Positions 52,714 through 60,802 of a stretch of DNA of 64,000 bases are shown piece after piece. The position numbers and the translations under genes were made by a program. Each line of letters starts with the position of its first letter. Position 1 is the first letter of the stretch. The notes beneath the pieces are model-generated. The model saw only the letters and a program-made list of their open reading frames with translations. It did no database searches and was not told the DNA's origin. Origin of the DNA: Azospirillum oryzae (GTDB lineage Bacteria > Pseudomonadota > Alphaproteobacteria > Azospirillales > Azospirillaceae). The stretch lies in NCBI RefSeq assembly GCF_008364795.1, contig NZ_VTTM01000002.1, forward strand, positions 712,590 through 776,589, read 5' to 3'.

Positions 52714-54222
52714 ATGAAGTTCTCCTTCGCCAAGCCGTCCCTGCCGGCCTCCGGCGTGCTCGCCGTGACCGTCGCCGCCGACCGCAGCCTCGGCCTGATC
52801 GGGCGCGAGCTGGATCAGAAGACCGGCGGGGCGCTGGCCCGCGCCATGGCCGCCGCCCGCTTCAACGGCAAGAAGGACGAGACGCTGACGCTGCTCGCCC
52901 CCGCCGGGACCGAGCTTGACCGCATCCTGCTGGTCGGCATCGGCAAGGATGCCGACCTGACCGATCTGGTCCTCCAGGCCGCCGGCGGCGCCATCGCCGT
53001 GGCCCTGGACAAGGCCGCCGACGAGGCGGCGCTGCTGGTCGAACTGCCGGAGGAGGCCAAGCTTTCCCCGGCCGCCGCCGCGGCCGAGATCGCCTTCGGC
53101 GCGCAGCTGCGCAGCTACAAGTTCGACAAGTACCGTACGAACGACAAAAAGTCCGACAAGAAGGAGCCGAAGCCCAGCCTGCGCAAGCTGACGCTGCTGG
53201 TCGAGGACGACGGCGCCGCCAAGTCGGCCTTCAAGAAGCTGGACACGCTGGCCGACGCCATCCGCTTCACCCGCGATCTGGTGTCGGAGCCGGCGAACGT
53301 CATCTATCCGGAAAGCCTCGCCGAGAAGACGAAGGAACTGGAGCAGTTCGGCGTCGAGGTCGAGATCCTCGACCAGAAGAAGCTGCGGAAGCTCGGCATG
53401 GGCGCCCTGCTGGGCGTCGCCCAGGGCAGCGCTTGCGAGCCGCGCGTGGTCGTCATGCGCTGGAACGGCAACCCGGATGCCGACGACAAGCGTCCGGTCG
53501 CCTTCATCGGCAAGGGCGTGACCTTCGACAGCGGCGGCATCTCGATCAAGGGTGCGGCCGGCATGGAAGACATGAAGTGGGACATGGGCGGCTCCGCCAC
53601 CGTGATCGGCACCATGTACGCGCTGGCCGCCCGCAAGGCGAAGGTCAACGCCGTCGGCATCGTCGGTCTGGTGGAGAACATGCCGTCCGGCACCGCGCAA
53701 CGTCCGGGCGACATCGTCACCTCGGCCTCGGGCCAGACCATCGAGGTCATCAACACCGACGCCGAAGGCCGTCTGGTGCTGGCCGACTGCCTGTGGTACG
53801 CGCAGGACGTCTACAAGCCCAAGCTGATGGTCGACCTCGCCACCCTGACCGGCGCCATCATCGTGGCGCTGGGCCACGAGCATGCCGGCCTGTTCTGCAA
53901 CGACGACGACCTTGCCATGAACCTGACGGCCGCCGGCCTGAAGGTGGGCCAGCCGGTGTGGCGCATGCCGATGGGCGACGCCTATGACAAGGAGATCGAA
54001 TCGCCGGCCGCCGACATGAAGAACACCGGGTCGGGCGGCGGCGCCGGCAGCATCGTCGGCGCGCAATTCCTGAAGCGCTTCGTCAACGACGTGCCGTGGG
54101 CGCACATCGACATCGCCGGCGTGGCGTGGGCGAAGAAGGACGGCGCCACGGTTCCGAAGGGCGCCTCGGCCTTCGGCGTGCGCCTGCTCGACCGCTTCGT
54201 GGCCGAATACCACGAAGGCTGA
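52714..54222 (+). CDS. pepA: Leucyl aminopeptidase
   Basis: A 502-residue M17 metallo-aminopeptidase, hexameric, with signature NTDAEGRLVLADCLWYAQDV and metal ligands in IGKGVTFDSGGISIKGAAGMEDMK-type sequence (KGVTFDSGGISIK, MKWDMGGSA). The N-terminal macro-like domain is residues 1-170, with a Lys-rich loop KKSDKKEPKP. It removes N-terminal residues from peptides in the cytoplasm. GAGGA six bases before the ATG fixes the start. holC follows by 24 bases, so they are an operon, as in many proteobacteria. Confidence 0.97.
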   Translation: MKFSFAKPSLPASGVLAVTVAADRSLGLIGRELDQKTGGALARAMAAARFNGKKDETLTLLAPAGTELDRILLVGIGKDADLTDLVLQAAGGAIAVALDKAADEAALLVELPEEAKLSPAAAAAEIAFGAQLRSYKFDKYRTNDKKSDKKEPKPSLRKLTLLVEDDGAAKSAFKKLDTLADAIRFTRDLVSEPANVIYPESLAEKTKELEQFGVEVEILDQKKLRKLGMGALLGVAQGSACEPRVVVMRWNGNPDADDKRPVAFIGKGVTFDSGGISIKGAAGMEDMKWDMGGSATVIGTMYALAARKAKVNAVGIVGLVENMPSGTAQRPGDIVTSASGQTIEVINTDAEGRLVLADCLWYAQDVYKPKLMVDLATLTGAIIVALGHEHAGLFCNDDDLAMNLTAAGLKVGQPVWRMPMGDAYDKEIESPAADMKNTGSGGGAGSIVGAQFLKRFVNDVPWAHIDIAGVAWAKKDGATVPKGASAFGVRLLDRFVAEYHEG

Positions 54223-54246
54223 TGACCTGAGTTGAGTGAAGGAGCC

Positions 54247-54696
54247 ATGACCGAAGTCCGCTTCTACCACCTGCAACGGCGCACGATGGAACAGGCGCTG
54301 CCCAAGATCCTGGAGAAGGTTCTTGAGCGGAACTGGCGTGCCGTCGTCCTGGCCGGTTCGCCGGAGCGGGTGGACATGCTGAACCAGCATCTGTGGACCT
54401 ACGATCCCGGCTCCTTCCTGCCGCACGGGGCGGCGCGCGACGGTTTCGCCGACAAGCAACCGGTATGGTTGACCGACGCCGACGAGAACCCGAACGGCGC
54501 CACCGTGCTGGTCACGGTGGACGGCTGCGTCAGCGACCGGATGGACGGCTTCGAGCTTGTCTGCGACCTGTTCGACGGCAATGACGACGAGGCGGTGCTG
54601 GCCGCGCGCCAGCGCTGGAAAGCCTGCAAGGCGGCCGGCCACAGCCTGACCTACTGGCAGCAGACCGACCGCGGCGGCTGGGAAAAGCGGGCCTGA
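54247..54696 (+). CDS. holC: DNA polymerase III chi subunit
   Basis: A 149-residue chi subunit of the clamp loader, which binds SSB and psi. The fold is clear in TEVRFYHLQRRTMEQALPKI, LNQHLWTYDPGSFLPHG and PVWLTDADENPNGATVL. The ATG at 54247 has GGAG directly upstream; a TTG 15 bases earlier is less likely. It follows pepA as in E. coli. Confidence 0.94.
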   Translation: MTEVRFYHLQRRTMEQALPKILEKVLERNWRAVVLAGSPERVDMLNQHLWTYDPGSFLPHGAARDGFADKQPVWLTDADENPNGATVLVTVDGCVSDRMDGFELVCDLFDGNDDEAVLAARQRWKACKAAGHSLTYWQQTDRGGWEKRA

Positions 54697-54701
54697 GCGG
54701 T

Positions 54702-54720
54702 GCCGGGCCGGGTGCCCGGC
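54702..54720 (+). terminator. GC-rich hairpin after holC
   Basis: GCCGGGC and GCCCGGC form a perfect seven-pair stem with loop CGGGT, six bases after the holC stop, then CACTCATTTCG. The T content after it is low, so it is a weak terminator candidate at the end of the pepA-holC operon. Confidence 0.45.
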
Positions 54721-54807
54721 CACTCATTTCGCCGGGCTGCTCATTTCGATTGCATTCGATCCGTTCAGAGGCAAATCTAATTGCCCACGCGGACGGTTCA
54801 AAGGTGC

Positions 54808-56034
54808 ATGCTCCCGATGAACAGGAGCCAGTTCGACCCGGCGCTCGCCCAGCAGGTCAAGGACGCGAGCATCCTGATCGTGGACGACAACCCGTCCAAC
54901 GTCGACCTGTTGCGGGAAATCCTGAGCCATGACGGCTATCGCCATGTGCGCGGCGAGACCGATCCGCGCAAGGTGCCGGACCTCTGCGCCGCAGAGCCGT
55001 TCGACCTGCTGCTGATCGACATCCGCATGCCGCACATGAGCGGCTTCGACCTGATGGAGCGGCTGAAGCCGATCTTCGGCGACGATTACGTGCCGATCCT
55101 GGTGCTGACCGCCCAGACCGACCAGGAGACCCGGCGCAAGTCGCTGGAGCTGGGCGCCAACGACTTCCTGACCAAGCCCTTCATCGCCTGGGAACTGCTG
55201 CACCGCGTCCGCAACATGGTGGAGATCCGCAAGCTCTACCGCCGAGCCGCCGAACAGAACCGCGAGCTTGAACACCGGGTTTCGGAGCGCACCGCCGAGC
55301 TGTCGGACGCGCTGGAGGCGGCGCGCAAGGCCGACCGCGCCAAGCTGGACTTCCTGGCGGTGATGAGCCACGAGCTGCGTACGCCGCTGAACTCCATCAT
55401 CGGCTTCGCCGACGTTCTGGCAGGGGAGGGGATGGGCAAGCTGGGCCATCCCGATTACCTGGAATATGTGAAGCTGATCGAGGAAAGCGGCCGGTCGCTG
55501 CTGACCATGGTCAACAACATCCTGGACTATACGCGCGGCTCCACCGGCTCCATCGAGATCCAGGAAAGCGACGTCAACATCCCGCAGCTGCTGACCGGCT
55601 GCGCCGACATGCTGGCGCCGAAGGCGGCGGGCAAGCGGCTGACGGTGGCCGTCCATCCCTGTCCCGCCTTCCGCATGCGCATCGACCGCCGCCGGCTGCG
55701 CGAGATGGTGCTGAACCTGCTGGACAACGCGGTCAAGTTCACGCCCACCGGCGGCCATGTCGCCGTCGCGGTGGAGGACCGCGGCAACTTCGTCGGGCTG
55801 ACCGTGCGCGACGACGGGCCGGGGATTCCGGCCGAGCTGATGGGGCGCATCTTCAACCCCTTCACCCAGGCCGAACGCTCGCTGATCCGCCAGCATGAAG
55901 GGGTCGGGCTGGGGCTGCCCATCGTGCGCCGCTTCGCCGAGCTGCATGGCGGCGGCGTGGAGATCGACAGCGCACCGGGGCGGGGGACGGCGGTGACCAT
56001 CCTGCTGCCGAAGGAGCGGCTGCTGGAGGGGTGA
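54808..56034 (+). CDS. Response-regulator/histidine-kinase fusion protein
   Basis: A 408-residue soluble protein. The receiver (about 18-140) has DASILIVDDNPSNVDLL, phosphoacceptor Asp in LLLIDIRMPHMSG and LTKPF. A coiled-coil joins it to a kinase with HisKA FLAVMSHELRTPLNSIIGFA, N-box LNLLDNAVKFTP, DDGPGIPAEL and VGLGLPIVRRF. Input therefore comes through phosphorylation of its own receiver or a partner, as in PleD-like or DivL-like relays. Start at 54808 (54817 also possible). No partner regulator is adjacent. The preceding 111 bases (54697-54807) include the holC hairpin and the promoter. Confidence 0.92.
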   Translation: MLPMNRSQFDPALAQQVKDASILIVDDNPSNVDLLREILSHDGYRHVRGETDPRKVPDLCAAEPFDLLLIDIRMPHMSGFDLMERLKPIFGDDYVPILVLTAQTDQETRRKSLELGANDFLTKPFIAWELLHRVRNMVEIRKLYRRAAEQNRELEHRVSERTAELSDALEAARKADRAKLDFLAVMSHELRTPLNSIIGFADVLAGEGMGKLGHPDYLEYVKLIEESGRSLLTMVNNILDYTRGSTGSIEIQESDVNIPQLLTGCADMLAPKAAGKRLTVAVHPCPAFRMRIDRRRLREMVLNLLDNAVKFTPTGGHVAVAVEDRGNFVGLTVRDDGPGIPAELMGRIFNPFTQAERSLIRQHEGVGLGLPIVRRFAELHGGGVEIDSAPGRGTAVTILLPKERLLEG

Positions 56035-56049
56035 GGTGCGGGCGTCGGG

Positions 56050-56169
56050 CCCCCTCCCTAACCCTCCCCCGCTCACGCGGGAGAGGGGACTGCCGCCGTT
56101 CTTTGCAAGACTTCAGCAAGTGTCCTGCCCCCTCTCCCACCGAAGGTGGGGGAGGGATGGGGAGGGGGC
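56050..56169. repeat. Intergenic imperfect inverted repeat of CCCTCTCCC type
   Basis: Left half CCCCCTCCCTAACCCTCCCC and right half GGGGAGGGATGGGGAGGGGG face each other, with CTCACGCGGGAGAGGGG and CCCCTCTCCCACCGAAGG as inner parts, between two convergent genes. Such G/C-box dyads are common in intergenic spaces of proteobacteria and resemble REP/BIME-type or small miniature elements; whether it is mobile needs a genome-wide copy count. Confidence 0.55.
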
Positions 56170-56184
56170 ATCCACCTTTGTCCC

Positions 56185-56952
56185 TCAATGAAACGTGAAC
56201 ATCTCCGGCGCAGCCCCGATGCGTGCCACCAGCCCGCCGTTGGGGGGAACCTGCCGCCACTGGTCGCGTTGGGCATCGACCGGCTCCGACACCACGATCA
56301 GGCCATTCTCGCCCCGGCGCCAGTACAGGCTCGGCGGCTTGTCGTCGGACGCCCAGCGCACAGCCCACATCCGTTCGCCGTCGGTCCAGGTCGCGGTGAA
56401 GCGAAGCGGCGCGGTGATGTCCAGCGCCCGCATCTCGTCGCGGATGGCGTGCAGCACGCGCTGGAAGGCACCGACCGAATCCCGCTCCAATCCCTGGCCG
56501 AGTGCGGCGAGGAAGATCGCCTCGCTGTCGGTGGTGCCGGTGCGGGTGCTGTACAGCTCGTCCGGGATCATCGCCTCGACCCGGCGGCGCAGGCGGGGCC
56601 AGTCGCCGACCTGCCCGTTGTGCATGAACAGGAAACGCCCGGCCTTGAAAGGATGGCAGTTGGCCCGGCTGACCGCGGTGCCGGTGGCCGCCCGCACATG
56701 GGCGAAGAACAGGTGGGAGCGGACATGGCTGCAGATCGACTGCAGGTTCTCGTCCGACCAGGCCGGGCGGATCTCGCAATAGCGGCCGGGCTCGGTCCGC
56801 TCGCTGTACCAGCCGACGCCGAAACCGTCACCGTTGGTTTCGGTCTTCGCCTCTGCGGCGTGCATCGACTGTTCGATCAGGGAATGGCAGGGCGTACAGA
56901 CCAGCGTTTCCAGGAACACGGGTTCGCCGCAATAGGCAAGAAACCGACACAT
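56185..56952 (-). CDS. Class II glutamine amidotransferase domain protein
   Basis: A 255-residue N-terminal nucleophile amidotransferase of the GATase_6 or EgtC/YafJ type. Cys2, exposed after removal of the initiator Met, is the nucleophile (MCRFLAYCGEP, so start at 56952 and not the in-frame ATG five codons earlier). GDGFGVGWYSERTEPG, FAHVRAATGTAVS and HNGQVGDWPRLR are as in these enzymes. It releases ammonia from glutamine or hydrolyses a gamma-glutamyl bond; the partner is unknown. No ergothioneine gene is present, and a gamma-glutamylcyclotransferase is encoded 1.3 kb away. Confidence 0.93.
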   Translation of the reverse strand: MCRFLAYCGEPVFLETLVCTPCHSLIEQSMHAAEAKTETNGDGFGVGWYSERTEPGRYCEIRPAWSDENLQSICSHVRSHLFFAHVRAATGTAVSRANCHPFKAGRFLFMHNGQVGDWPRLRRRVEAMIPDELYSTRTGTTDSEAIFLAALGQGLERDSVGAFQRVLHAIRDEMRALDITAPLRFTATWTDGERMWAVRWASDDKPPSLYWRRGENGLIVVSEPVDAQRDQWRQVPPNGGLVARIGAAPEMFTFH

Positions 56953-57101
56953 CGACCGACGCACCATGGCAGCCGCGACAGGGACTGCGTCAATTTGACC
57001 TGATGCGCCGTGTGAAACAAGGGGGCGGAGTCATGGAAGCGTCATGCCTGCCGGCACCTGTTGCATTTCCGCCGGTTATCGACGGCACCGCCCGATACTT
57101 G

Positions 57102-58169
57102 TCACCAGACCAGCTTGGGCAACGCTGCGACGCGCAGCGGCCCGACATACAGGGCGCGGTCCTGCACCGTCACCGGGGCGGTGACCACCGGTTCACCGTT
57201 CGGGCCGGTCGGACGCGCCAGCATGGCCAGCACGGTTTTGGCGATGGCGGCCTCGTTCGGGCGCATCATCGGCTTCACCGCGTCCAGGATGGCCGGAGCG
57301 CCGCGGATCTCGGCGGTCAGCGCCGCCTGCGGCTGCAGCTGGGCGTCCAGCGCCAGCGTGCCGGACAGCACGGCCCCCAGCGGTCCCCAATCCAGCGCCA
57401 GCCGGTCCAGTTCGACCGTGCCGCCGTCGCGGCTCCAGGCCGACAGGCTCGCCGGTTCCGGTCGTGGCGGTATGCCCATGACACGCAGGGTCAGTTCCGT
57501 CCGCTTCACCTCGCGGCCCAGCGTCGGCGGCAGCATGCCGTCGGGCAGGGTCAGCCCGTCGGCGGACAGCGTCACGGTCAGGCCGGCGGTGCCGCGTTCG
57601 GCCGGCGGCCGGTCCGGCTGGGCGGCGCTGACGTCGAGCGCGGCGACCGGCACCGGCTGTCCGGCGACCCGTGCGGTCAGGCCGGTGAAGTGCAGGGCGA
57701 GCCGCTCCAGCGTGCCCGACATCCGCATGGTCACGTCGCCGCTGCCACCCTGCGGGGCCAGGATGTCGACGGGCGGCTGACCGGGCTGGACGACGGACAG
57801 GCGCTGCTCGCCCGGAAAGGCGAGCGCGATGCGGGTCGGGTTCCAGGGGGCTGCTTCCGCCACCAGGCCCGCGCCAAGCCAGTCGGCGCCGCGGGTCGCC
57901 AGATGGAGCTTTTCAAGCTCGGCCCGCAGGGTGAAAGGGAAGCCGCCGACGGTCAGCCCGCCATGTTCGACGACCGCCCCGTTGGCGCGCTGGTCGGCGA
58001 CCCAGGTCTCCAGCCCCTCCCGCACGGAACGGGCCGCCTGCCACCACCACAGCGAATAGAGAAGGGCAGGCAGCAGCAGGACCATCAGCACCAGGATGGC
58101 AGCGATCCGGCGCCCGGTCAGCAGGCGGCGCGGGGCGGAAGAGGTGGCGTTGGGTCGCATCCGTGGCAT
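57102..58169 (-). CDS. DUF2125 envelope protein
   Basis: A 355-residue protein with a short basic N-terminus and one membrane helix (IAAILVLMVLLLPALLYSLW), then a large periplasmic beta-rich domain. The opening after the helix, SLWWWQAARSVREGLETWV, and repeated segments LALDWGPLGAVLSGTLALDAQ are typical of DUF2125, found mainly in alphaproteobacteria. Function unknown; an envelope role is inferred. Start 58169 or 58160. Confidence 0.88.
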   Translation of the reverse strand: MPRMRPNATSSAPRRLLTGRRIAAILVLMVLLLPALLYSLWWWQAARSVREGLETWVADQRANGAVVEHGGLTVGGFPFTLRAELEKLHLATRGADWLGAGLVAEAAPWNPTRIALAFPGEQRLSVVQPGQPPVDILAPQGGSGDVTMRMSGTLERLALHFTGLTARVAGQPVPVAALDVSAAQPDRPPAERGTAGLTVTLSADGLTLPDGMLPPTLGREVKRTELTLRVMGIPPRPEPASLSAWSRDGGTVELDRLALDWGPLGAVLSGTLALDAQLQPQAALTAEIRGAPAILDAVKPMMRPNEAAIAKTVLAMLARPTGPNGEPVVTAPVTVQDRALYVGPLRVAALPKLVW

Positions 58170-58290
58170 GTCCGTTCCATCTCCGTACCGTTATAGCGAC
58201 CCCGGAACCCGCATGCTAGGCTCGGTGGCTGCCGATTCGGTTCCGCTGTTCCAGCGATCTCCCTCCTGCGGTTTTCCCCAACGATCTGCC

Positions 58291-58896
58291 ATGGCTCCCG
58301 ATTCACCGATTCCGACACCCGCCTGGACCGGCGACATCGCCGTCGAACCCGGCGTCGACCTGTGGGTGTTCGGCTATGGCTCGCTGATGTGGAACCCCGG
58401 CTTCATGTTCGCGGAGCGGCATGCGGCGACCCTGGCGGGATACCACCGCAGCTTCTGCGTCGCCTCCTACCGCTATCGCGGAACGCCGGATCGGCCGGGG
58501 CTGGTGCTGGGACTGGACCGCGGCGGCTCCTGCCGGGGCATCGTCTTCCGGGTGGCCGCGGCGGACGTGCCCTCCACCCTCGACTATCTGTGGGAGCGTG
58601 AGATGGACAGCCGGGTCTACCGGCCGAGACTTCTGCGCGTGCGCCTGCGCGAAGGCCGTTCGGCGGAGGGACTGGAGTCGGTCAGCGCCTGCTGTTTCGT
58701 CGTCGACCGCAACCATCCGCAATATTGCCGTGGCCTCGACGAGACTGCGGTCGTTTGTCGCATCGCGGGCTGCTGCGGCCAGCGCGGCCCCAACATCGAC
58801 TATCTGGCCAACACGGTGGAGCACCTGCAGGAGCTTGGCATATGCGATCCGAGGTTGTCAAAGTTGTATGACAAAGTACGTAGACATCCGGGTTGA
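58291..58896 (+). CDS. ChaC-type gamma-glutamylcyclotransferase
   Basis: A 201-residue cyclotransferase that breaks glutathione to 5-oxoproline and Cys-Gly. The substrate loop is LWVFGYGSLMWNPGF, catalytic Glu in WEREMDSRVYRP, and the ending PNIDYLANTVEHLQELGI. ATG at 58291 is taken by family; no strong ribosome-binding site precedes it. Divergent from the DUF2125 gene. Confidence 0.9.
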   Translation: MAPDSPIPTPAWTGDIAVEPGVDLWVFGYGSLMWNPGFMFAERHAATLAGYHRSFCVASYRYRGTPDRPGLVLGLDRGGSCRGIVFRVAAADVPSTLDYLWEREMDSRVYRPRLLRVRLREGRSAEGLESVSACCFVVDRNHPQYCRGLDETAVVCRIAGCCGQRGPNIDYLANTVEHLQELGICDPRLSKLYDKVRRHPG

Positions 58897-59078
58897 CCCG
58901 GGCTTGCGGTCTGTTTCATGGAGTCTTTTCGCTTAAATGTGATCATTTGCGATGGTTGCATTATTGCTTTGTAATTGCCCGCTGCGCTTTTCCTCAGAAT
59001 GATGTCTGAATTGTATGGTTTTGACTCCGATCAACCGGTTCCCTAGACTTTGTATTGTCTATCCGGGAGGTCGTTTGT

Positions 59079-60758
59079 ATGCAAAACGTCAGCATAAGAA
59101 AAAAGTTTCTCACCATAGCCGCGGTCATGCTCTGTGCGATCATTGGTATCGCTGTCATCCTTCTCTCGTCCCTGCGAGAGACCCAAGAGGAAAACGGCCG
59201 GGCGAAGGTGCGATCCATTGTCGAAGTGGCGATCGGTACCATCAAAGATTTCGAGACTCGCGCGGCCAAGGGGGAAATGCCGCAGGATGCGGCGCGAACC
59301 GCGGCCAGGAATGCGGTCCGTGCGATGCGGTATGCCGGAAGCGAATATTTGTTCGTCACGGACGCGGACGGGAAAATTGAAGTCCATGGCGGGCAGCCGC
59401 AAATCGAAGGACGGAATCTCGGTGAATCCAAGGATCCGAACGGTGTTCCCTTTGCACAGCTTCTGGTGGAGGAAGCGCGCAGGGGTGGCGGTTACGTCTC
59501 CTACTCCTGGCCGAAGGTGGCAGGGGCGGAACCCAGCCCCAAGATCGCATACGCGCAGATGACGCCGGGTTGGAAGTGGGTCGTCGGCACCGGGGTCTAT
59601 GTCGACGACATCGACGCCGAATTCCGCCGTCACGCGCTGCAGGCCGGGCTGCTCGGCGGCGGGCTGGGCATCGCGGCCCTGCTGCTGGCGCTGTGGATCG
59701 CCCGCTCCATCACGCAACCGCTGTCGCGGCTGACCGCGGCGATGCGGCGGCTGGCCGATGACGATCTCGATGTCGAGGTCACCGACACCGGCCGCCGGGA
59801 CGAGATCGGCCTGATCGCCGCGACGGTCGGCGTGTTCAAGGAACGCGGGCTGGAAAACCGCCGGCTGCGTGCCGAGCAGGAGGAGATGCACGTCAAGGCG
59901 GAGGCCGAGCGGATGGCCCTGCTGTCCAGGCTGGCCGACGGCTTCGAACGGTCGATCGGCGAGGTGGTGCGGCAGGTGACGGCCTCGGCCGGCACCATGC
60001 GCCAGACCGCCCAGTCGCTGACCGCCAGCACCGGCACCGCGACCAGCCGCAGCAGCGCCGCCGCCCAGGCCGCGGAAGAGGCGGCGGTCAGCGTCAACAC
60101 CGTCGCCGGCGCCACGGAGGAACTGTCCAGTTCCATCGGCGAGATCGGCCGGCAGGTCAGCGCTTCCAACGACGTGGCGAACCAGGCGGTGACCGAAGCG
60201 GCCAAGACGAACGAGGTGATGAATGGCCTCGTCCGCGCCGCCAACGAAGTGGGCGAGGTGGTAAGCCTCATCAACTCCATCGCCGGGCAGACCAACCTGC
60301 TGGCGCTGAATGCCACCATCGAGGCCGCGCGTGCCGGCGAGCACGGCAAGGGCTTCGCCGTCGTGGCGAGCGAGGTGAAGGGGCTGGCCAACCAGACTGC
60401 CCGTGCCACCGAGGATATCCAGAAGAAGATTGCGGAAATCCAGCAGGCGACCAACGTGGCGGTGGTGGCGATCCGCGACATCGGCCATGTCATCGGCGAG
60501 ATGACCAGCATCTCCAGCGCCATCGCCGCGGCGGTGGAACAGCAGGGGGCGGCGACGCGCGACATCTCCGCCAACGTCCATCAGGCGGCCCAGGGTGCGC
60601 AGGCGGTCTCGATCAACGTCGCCGGCGCCAGCGACGCGACAACCGATGCCGGCGCCAAGGCCAACGAGATGCTGGATGAATCCGGCCGCCTGACCGGCGT
60701 CGCCGACCGGTTGCGCAGCGAGGTGGACGGCTTCCTGGAAAGCATCCGCGCGGCATGA
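59079..60758 (+). CDS. Membrane chemoreceptor with single Cache domain
   Basis: A 559-residue methyl-accepting chemotaxis protein. Helix 1 ([18 protein letters not shown]) is followed by a periplasmic sCache domain (about 45-190) with [19 protein letters not shown] and [16 protein letters not shown], helix 2 ([18 protein letters not shown]), a HAMP domain ([19 protein letters not shown]) and the signalling tip with [20 protein letters not shown]. No C-terminal CheR pentapeptide. sCache domains often bind small acids such as pyruvate or acetate; the ligand is not known here. GGGAGG eight bases before the ATG fixes the start. The 180 bases upstream are AT-rich and hold the promoter; no sigma-28 site was recognised. 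Confidence 0.95.
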   Translation: MQNVSIRKKFLTIAAVMLCAIIGIAVILLSSLRETQEENGRAKVRSIVEVAIGTIKDFETRAAKGEMPQDAARTAARNAVRAMRYAGSEYLFVTDADGKIEVHGGQPQIEGRNLGESKDPNGVPFAQLLVEEARRGGGYVSYSWPKVAGAEPSPKIAYAQMTPGWKWVVGTGVYVDDIDAEFRRHALQAGLLGGGLGIAALLLALWIARSITQPLSRLTAAMRRLADDDLDVEVTDTGRRDEIGLIAATVGVFKERGLENRRLRAEQEEMHVKAEAERMALLSRLADGFERSIGEVVRQVTASAGTMRQTAQSLTASTGTATSRSSAAAQAAEEAAVSVNTVAGATEELSSSIGEIGRQVSASNDVANQAVTEAAKTNEVMNGLVRAANEVGEVVSLINSIAGQTNLLALNATIEAARAGEHGKGFAVVASEVKGLANQTARATEDIQKKIAEIQQATNVAVVAIRDIGHVIGEMTSISSAIAAAVEQQGAATRDISANVHQAAQGAQAVSINVAGASDATTDAGAKANEMLDESGRLTGVADRLRSEVDGFLESIRAA

Positions 60759-60802
60759 CGCCGCGCTCGCCCTTCGGCGGTCCGGCGCCCATCTTGAGGA
60801 CC

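Noticed and set aside
52675..54723. Long minus-strand frame opposite pepA and holC
   Set aside because: Both plus-strand genes have full family motifs and ribosome-binding sites; the antisense product has none.
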